Part shown: positions 59,423 to 64,000 of the stretch, piece by piece
Numbering within the stretch: position 1 is the first letter of the stretch
How the letters are laid out: the number at the start of each line of letters is the position of its first letter
NCBI GenBank assembly: GCA_964399635.1
Contig: CAYNRU010000046.1
Location: 1 to 64,000 of the forward strand
DNA length: 64,000 nt
Direction: 5' to 3'
DNA from: UBA4615 sp964399635
Lineage (GTDB): Bacteria; Pseudomonadota; Gammaproteobacteria; Burkholderiales; Burkholderiaceae_E
Notes under the pieces: model-generated
The model's input: only the letters and a program-made list of their open reading frames with translations
What the model was told of the DNA's origin: nothing
The model's database searches: none
Position numbers and translations under genes: made by a program

Positions 59423-60184
59423 ATGGATCTCGGACTCAAGGGACTCAGCGCCGTCGTCACCGGCGCCACCAAGGGCATCGGCCGCGCGATCGCCGAGACG
59501 CTCGCCGCCGAAGGCGTGAACGTGTCGATCTGCGCGCGCAACGCGGCCGAGGTCGAGGCGGCCGTCGCCGCGCTGAAGGCCAAGGGGGTGAAGGTGCACG
59601 GCGCGGCGCTCGACGTCGCCGACGGCGCGGCGCTCAAGGCCTGGGTGGACGCCAGCGCCGCGGCCTTCGGCGGCGTGGACATCGCGGTGGCCAACGTCAG
59701 CGCGCTCGCGATCGGCCAGGACGAGGCGAGCTGGCAGAAGGAGTTCGAGGTCGACATGATGGGCACGGTGCGGCTGGTCAATGCCGCCATGCCCTACCTC
59801 GAGAAGAGCGCCAAGGGCGCGATCGTCGCGGTCTCCAGCGTCTCCGGCCGCGAAATCGACTTCGCCGCCGGCCCCTACGGCACCTTCAAGGCCGCGCTGA
59901 TCCACTACGTGCAGGGGCTCGCGTTCCAGCTCGCCGGCCGCGGCATCCGCGCCAACACCATCTCGCCGGGCAACACCTACTTCCCCGGCGGCGTCTGGGA
60001 GCAGATCAAGAACGGCAACCCGGCGCTCTACGCGCAGGCGCTGGCCCTGAACCCGACCGGACGCATGGGCACGCCGCAGGAGATGGCCAACGGCGCGGTC
60101 TTCCTCGCAAGCCCGGCGGCCAGCTTCATCACCGGCACCAACCTGGTGATCGACGGGGCGCTGACCCGCGGCGTGCAGTTCTAG
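59423..60184 (+). CDS. Short-chain dehydrogenase/reductase
   Basis: The 253-residue SDR has the NAD(P) motif VVTGATKGIGRAIAETL and the catalytic Ser 139, Tyr 152 and Lys 156 (AVSSVSGRE; GPYGTFKAALIHYV). The usual NAG motif reads NVS (VANVSALAIG), a small deviation. The protein ends GTNLVIDGALTRGVQF as in the 3-oxoacyl-ACP reductase-like group. It is read with the amidase upstream and the FAD hydroxylase 47 nt downstream; substrate is unknown. Confidence 0.9.
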   Translation: MDLGLKGLSAVVTGATKGIGRAIAETLAAEGVNVSICARNAAEVEAAVAALKAKGVKVHGAALDVADGAALKAWVDASAAAFGGVDIAVANVSALAIGQDEASWQKEFEVDMMGTVRLVNAAMPYLEKSAKGAIVAVSSVSGREIDFAAGPYGTFKAALIHYVQGLAFQLAGRGIRANTISPGNTYFPGGVWEQIKNGNPALYAQALALNPTGRMGTPQEMANGAVFLASPAASFITGTNLVIDGALTRGVQF

Positions 60185-60231
60185 GAACCGGGTCGCCGCC
60201 GCGCGCGGCGCCTCGGCACGGGCATCCGGCG

Positions 60232-61953
60232 ATGACCACGATCGGCAGCTTCGCGTTCGCCCGCTTCGAGGCGCGACCCCCGCCCCTCGAGGCGCGCCGC
60301 GATCCTGTGCGGCACCCGGTCGCGATCGCGGGCGGCGGGCCGGTGGGCCTCGCGCTCGCGCTGGCCCTGGCGCGCTGGGGCGTGCGCAGCGTGGTGCTGG
60401 AGGCCGACGACACGGTCTGCGAGGGCAGCCGAGCGATCTGCGTGTCGCGCCGCAGCCTGGAGATCGTCGAGCAGCTCGGCGCGCTGCCCGCCTTCCTCGA
60501 GCGCGGTCTGCCCTGGACCGGCGGGCGCACCTACCACGGCACCCGCGAGATCCTGCACTTCTCGATGCCGCACGACGCGCGCCAGAAGCTGCCGCCGATG
60601 GTCAACCTGCAGCAGTACTGGATCGAGGACGCGCTGGTGCAGGCGGTGCGCGCGCAGCCAGGGCTGATCGAGATCCGCTGGGGCACGACACTCGAGCGCT
60701 TCGAGGCCGACGACGATGGCGTGCGCGTCGATGCGCGCTGCGCCGGCACCGCGTACGCGCTGCACGCCGACTGGCTGGTCGCCTGCGACGGCGGCCAGAG
60801 CACGGTGCGCCGGGCGCTCGGCCACCGCCTCGAGGGCGCGGGCTTCGAGGGCAAGTTCGTGATCGTCGACATCGAACTGGCGAGCGCCGCACCCACCGAG
60901 CGGCGCGCTTGGTTCGACCCGCCGTCCAACCCCGGGCTGACCACGCTGATGCACAAGCAGCCCGGCGACCTCTGGCGCATCGACTATCAGATCCCAGACG
61001 ACGCCGACCTCGACGAGGCCCTGCGCGAGGAGAACGTTGCCGTGATGGTGCGCCGCCACCTCGAGCTGATCGGCGAGGCGCACCTGCCCTGGCGGATGGT
61101 GTGGATCAGCGCCTACCGCGCGGGTGCGATGACCATGGCGTCCTATCGCGACGGCCGCGTGCTGTTCGCTGGGAACGCGGCGCACGTGCTGCCGATCTTC
61201 GGGGTCCGCGGGCTGAACTCGGGGTTCGACGACGCGTTCAACCTCGGCTGGAAGCTCGCCTCGGTGCTGCACGGATGGAGCGGTCCGGCGCTGCTCGACA
61301 GCTACGACGGCGAGCGTGTGCAGGCCTTCCACGTCAACGCCGAGAGCGCAGTGCGCAGCACCGAGTTCATGGCGCCGCCCACGCCCGGCTTCAGGCTGAT
61401 GCGCGATGCCGCGCTCGCGCTGGCCCACCGGCACCCGGGCATCGCCGAGCTCGCCAACCCCAGGCAGACCAGCGCAATCGGCCATCCGGACTCGCCGCTC
61501 AACGCAGCCTCAGACGCGCTGCCGGGCGGCCCACTGCCGGGCGATCCGCTGCCGGAGTGCCCGCTGCGTGGGCCAGCCGGCGCGTCCTACCTGAGCGACC
61601 TGCTCGGTGCGCACTGGACGGTGCTGCGCTTCCTGGCGCCGCAGGGGGGCGATCGGCCGGGCGCGGACGAGACGGCCGGGCCGGACGACGACCTGCGGGA
61701 CCTGGAGCACAGCGCGGTGCCGCTGCGCATCGTGACCATCGGCCGGGGGCTGGCGCCAGGCGCCACGGCGATGCGGGCCTCGGTGGACGATCCGCAGGGC
61801 GCCGCCGCGGCGCTGTACGGTGCCGTGGACGGGGCGGTCTACCTGGTCCGGCCCGACGGGCACGTCGCCGGCCGCTGGCGGCGATCCGATGCCGGCACCT
61901 TGCGCGCCGCGCTGGCCCGCGCTCACCCGCTTGCGCGAGGCGGCCCGGCATGA
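60232..61953 (+). CDS. FAD-dependent aromatic hydroxylase-like monooxygenase
   Basis: The 573-residue flavoprotein has the FAD dinucleotide motif AIAGGGPVGLALALAL (about 32-47), the DG motif (WLVACDGGQSTVRRALG) and the GD-type motif (LFAGNAAHVLPIFGVRGLNS), followed by DDAFNLGWKLASVL. It resembles 3-(3-hydroxyphenyl)propionate and pentachlorophenol hydroxylases. The usual Asp of the GD motif is replaced by Asn 315. A C-terminal thioredoxin-like region lies at about 450-573. The stop overlaps the start of a small partner gene (ATGA). It probably hydroxylates an aromatic or related acid. Confidence 0.88.
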   Translation: MTTIGSFAFARFEARPPPLEARRDPVRHPVAIAGGGPVGLALALALARWGVRSVVLEADDTVCEGSRAICVSRRSLEIVEQLGALPAFLERGLPWTGGRTYHGTREILHFSMPHDARQKLPPMVNLQQYWIEDALVQAVRAQPGLIEIRWGTTLERFEADDDGVRVDARCAGTAYALHADWLVACDGGQSTVRRALGHRLEGAGFEGKFVIVDIELASAAPTERRAWFDPPSNPGLTTLMHKQPGDLWRIDYQIPDDADLDEALREENVAVMVRRHLELIGEAHLPWRMVWISAYRAGAMTMASYRDGRVLFAGNAAHVLPIFGVRGLNSGFDDAFNLGWKLASVLHGWSGPALLDSYDGERVQAFHVNAESAVRSTEFMAPPTPGFRLMRDAALALAHRHPGIAELANPRQTSAIGHPDSPLNAASDALPGGPLPGDPLPECPLRGPAGASYLSDLLGAHWTVLRFLAPQGGDRPGADETAGPDDDLRDLEHSAVPLRIVTIGRGLAPGATAMRASVDDPQGAAAALYGAVDGAVYLVRPDGHVAGRWRRSDAGTLRAALARAHPLARGGPA

Positions 61954-62165
61954 GCGGGCTCACCGCCGCCGAGCGCGATGCGCTCTACCGCAGCTGCGCG
62001 CTGGCGATCGACGCCGCCGGCCCCGACGGCGACCGTGCATTCCTCGCGCGCCTGACACTGCTGCTGATGGAGGCGCTTGGCGACGCCGCCCGCTGCCGGG
62101 AGGCGCTCGCCGAGGCGGCCCGCGACACGCCGGCGGCCCCTGCGCAACCGGACCTCCCGCGCTGA
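61950..62165 (+). CDS. Small DUF2783-like protein
   Basis: The 71-residue helical protein (LTAAERDALYRSCALAIDAA, FLARLTLLLMEAL) overlaps the hydroxylase stop by 4 nt. It resembles the DUF2783 family, whose members occur next to FAD-dependent aromatic hydroxylases; the function is unknown. A partner or stabilising role for the hydroxylase is inferred only from the coupling. Confidence 0.7.
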   Translation: MSGLTAAERDALYRSCALAIDAAGPDGDRAFLARLTLLLMEALGDAARCREALAEAARDTPAAPAQPDLPR

Positions 62166-62192
62166 GCACGCACCGGGACGGGGCCGCTCAGC
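62161..62192. terminator. Inverted repeat at convergent gene ends
   Basis: GCTGAGC (62161-62167) pairs with GCTCAGC (62186-62192) across an 18-nt loop. Each arm contains the stop codon of one of the two converging genes (the DUF2783-like gene and the HAD phosphatase). No T-run is present, so a terminator function is only possible. Confidence 0.3.
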
Positions 62193-62865
62193 GCGCGGCG
62201 GCGCGGCCCGTCCAGCTCAGCCGCGGCCAGCCGCGCTCGATGGCGATCGCATCGAGGCGCGGATCGGCATCGACCGCGACCGGATGGCTGACCGCCTCGA
62301 GCAGCGGCAGGTCGTTGACCGAGTCGCTGTAGAAGTGCACCGAGCCGAACATGCCCAGCCGCTGGCCGCGCGCGCCCAGCCAGTCGCGTACGCAGGCGGG
62401 CTTGGCCGGACCGAAGCAGGCGGGGCCGAGCGTGCGGCCGGTAAAGCGCCCGTCGCGCAGCTCGCAGCGCGTCGCGATCAGCGTCAACGGCGCCAGCAGT
62501 TCGACGATGCCCTGCGCGAGGAAGTCGTGGGTGGCGGTGACGACCGCGATCAGGTCGCCCTGCGCGCGATGCCGCGCGAGCGCGGCCCGCGCCGCGTCGC
62601 CGATCCGCGGCGCGATCCGGGCCGCGACGAAGGCGTCGCGTACCGGGCGCCAGTCGGCGGCGGGCCGGTCGGTCAGCAGCGCCAGGTGGAAGGCCAGGTA
62701 GGCGTCTATGTCGAGGGTACCCGCCTGGTAGCGCGCGTAGTACTCGCTCTGCTGCGCCAGGCGCTCGGCGGGCGCCGCGCCCTGGTCGACCAGCCAGGCC
62801 AGCCACAGCTGGTTGCTGTCGCCGTCGAGCAGCGTGTGGTCGAGATCGAAGAGGGCCAGTTGCAT
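62188..62865 (-). CDS. HAD-superfamily phosphatase (SerB-like, subfamily IB)
   Basis: The 225-residue hydrolase has motif I ALFDLDHTLLDGDSNQLW (Asp 7, Asp 9), motif II AVVTATHDFLAQG and motif III/IV FYSDSVNDLPLLEAV. This places it in the HAD-IB group with phosphoserine phosphatase and CicA-like proteins. The substrate is a phospho-monoester of unknown kind. The gene is monocistronic. The 346-nt gap to the next gene (62866-63211) holds no other gene I can support, only the presumed divergent promoters. Confidence 0.87.
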   Translation of the reverse strand: MQLALFDLDHTLLDGDSNQLWLAWLVDQGAAPAERLAQQSEYYARYQAGTLDIDAYLAFHLALLTDRPAADWRPVRDAFVAARIAPRIGDAARAALARHRAQGDLIAVVTATHDFLAQGIVELLAPLTLIATRCELRDGRFTGRTLGPACFGPAKPACVRDWLGARGQRLGMFGSVHFYSDSVNDLPLLEAVSHPVAVDADPRLDAIAIERGWPRLSWTGRAAAR

Positions 62866-63211
62866 GGCGTCGGTCCAGGAAGGCCGCCGTTCCGGCGATC
62901 GGATCGTCCGGCCCCGGACCGGATGCTAGCCGATCGGGCACGCGGGCCCCGGCCTGCGCTCCGGAAACCGAGGGACGGCAGGCGCACTGCCTGAAATACG
63001 CGACCGGCACGGAACCGGATCGGGGCGGCCCCGCAGCGCGCGCTTCGCCCGGCCCCGCAGGCTGCACTACCATGTCGAGCAACAGGCGGCCGCGGCGCCT
63101 GCGCATCGGGCCCGGGTCCCACAGTCCCGGCCCGCGGCGTGGTCCGCGGACCGACGACCGACGCAGTGCGCCCGGCGCGCCACGGCAGCGCCCGCGCCCC
63201 CAGGAGACGCC

Positions 63212-64000
63212 ATGACATCCGCCGCAACGCCCTCCCCCCGCACCGACGCAGCCGACGCCGGCGCGGCGCCCGCGCTGCGTCGAGAGGTCCGTTTCGACGC
63301 GCGCGTGGTGCGCTGCTTTGCCGAGCGGCCCGCCTCGGTCCATGCGATGTTCGAGCGCTCGCTGGCGCGCCACCCGGCGCGCGACGCAATGGTCTTCGAG
63401 GGCAGGCGCTGGAGCTGGCAGGCGCTCGACGAAGCGGCCGGCCGCGTCGCCGCGGGCCTGGCAGCGCGCGGGCTCGGGGCCGGCGAGCGGATCGTCGTGC
63501 TGGTCTCCAACCGGCCCGAGTTCGTGTTCGTGCTGCTCGCCGCGCTGCGGCTGGGCGCGATCGCAGTGCCGGTGAGCGTGCGCGAGCAGGCGCCCGGCCT
63601 CGCGTGGATCGTCGGGCAGTGCGGCGCGTCGGCGATCGTCCACGATGACGCGCTCGCGGACAGGCTGCCGGCGGTACCCGATGCGCAGACGCTGCGGCTG
63701 CGGCTGCCGGCCAGCGAGATCGCTGCGCTCGCCGAGTCAGAGGCCATCCCGCTGCGCGACGCGACGCCGGTACACGAGGAGGACACCGCGGTGATCCTGT
63801 ACACCTCGGGCACGACCGGGCGCCCCAAGGGCGCGATGCTGTCCCACGTGGGCATCGTGCACTCGTCGCTGCATTACGAGGTCGGCATGCGGCTGGGGCC
63901 GGACGAGCGCTCGGCGCTGGCGGTGCCGGCGAGCCACGTCACCGGCCTGGTCGCGATGATCACCACGATGTGGCGGGTCGGCGGCGCGCTGGTGGTGATC
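63212..64000 (+). CDS. Acyl-CoA synthetase (AMP-forming), partial
   Basis: The frame runs from ATG 63212, after AGGAG, to the end of the window (263 codons) without a stop. It has the acyl-adenylate pattern MFERSLARHPARDAMVFEG, then RIVVLVSNRPEFVFVLLAAL, and the P-loop motif AVILYTSGTTGRPKGAML (about 195-212). This identifies an AMP-forming ligase of the acyl-CoA synthetase class, with the C-terminal domain beyond the window. Substrate cannot be told. A role in the preceding catabolic genes is possible. Confidence 0.93.
   Translation, partial: MTSAATPSPRTDAADAGAAPALRREVRFDARVVRCFAERPASVHAMFERSLARHPARDAMVFEGRRWSWQALDEAAGRVAAGLAARGLGAGERIVVLVSNRPEFVFVLLAALRLGAIAVPVSVREQAPGLAWIVGQCGASAIVHDDALADRLPAVPDAQTLRLRLPASEIAALAESEAIPLRDATPVHEEDTAVILYTSGTTGRPKGAMLSHVGIVHSSLHYEVGMRLGPDERSALAVPASHVTGLVAMITTMWRVGGALVVI

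Overview
The window is a very GC-rich, gene-dense bacterial chromosome segment. It most resembles a motile betaproteobacterium of the Burkholderiales. I infer this from the gene order (fliC-fliD-fliS-fliT, a full fliEFGHIJK/LMNOPQR block and a cheZ-like/cheYAW/mcp/cheRDB cluster), a fused PaaZ, a glutathione-linked formaldehyde pathway and numerous ATGA-coupled operons. No rRNA, tRNA, CRISPR array, insertion sequence or prophage was seen.

Region 1 (1-16977) is flagellar. It holds the 3' end of one flagellin, a complete second flagellin, the cap FliD, chaperones FliS and FliT, and a PilZ (YcgR-like) protein. After a poorly coding gap come fliE (minus strand) and divergently fliF-G-H-I-J-K, an intrinsic terminator, then fliL-M-N-O-P-Q-R. 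Sequences with the FliA (sigma-28) layout (TAAA or TCAA, 15 nt, GCCGATAA-like) lie before fliS and fliF.

Region 2 (16991-26829, all minus strand) is a chemotaxis operon transcribed as a compact CheZ-like protein, cheY, cheA, cheW, a receptor ending in a DWEEF tether, an Aer-type PAS receptor, cheR, cheD and cheB.

Region 3 (26949-32599) is signalling: a receiver-histidine kinase coupled to a NarL-type regulator, a diguanylate cyclase with a sigma-28-like promoter, and a PAS histidine kinase.

Region 4 (32693-35496) pairs a class II aldolase-like protein with the two-domain PaaZ of phenylacetate degradation.

Region 5 (35624-42221) is a glycan-modification cluster: glycosyltransferases, methyltransferases, a DegT aminotransferase and a hexapeptide acyltransferase. 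Its enzyme set suggests transfer of a methylated, N-acylated amino sugar. Its position and a partial sigma-28-like promoter hint that flagellin could be the target, but this is unproven.

Region 6 (42368-64000) is metabolic and accessory: an M20 dipeptidase, MFS and MATE transporters, a PhyH-type dioxygenase, a toxin-antitoxin pair whose toxin lacks a normal start codon, an orphan 2-oxoacid dehydrogenase E1 divergent from an Lrp regulator (MdeB/MdeR-like, with an inverted repeat between them), two more transporters, formaldehyde detoxification (frmA/fghA), an aldehyde dehydrogenase, an acetamidase/formamidase, an SDR, an FAD hydroxylase with a small DUF2783-like partner, a HAD phosphatase and the start of an acyl-CoA synthetase that runs off the end.
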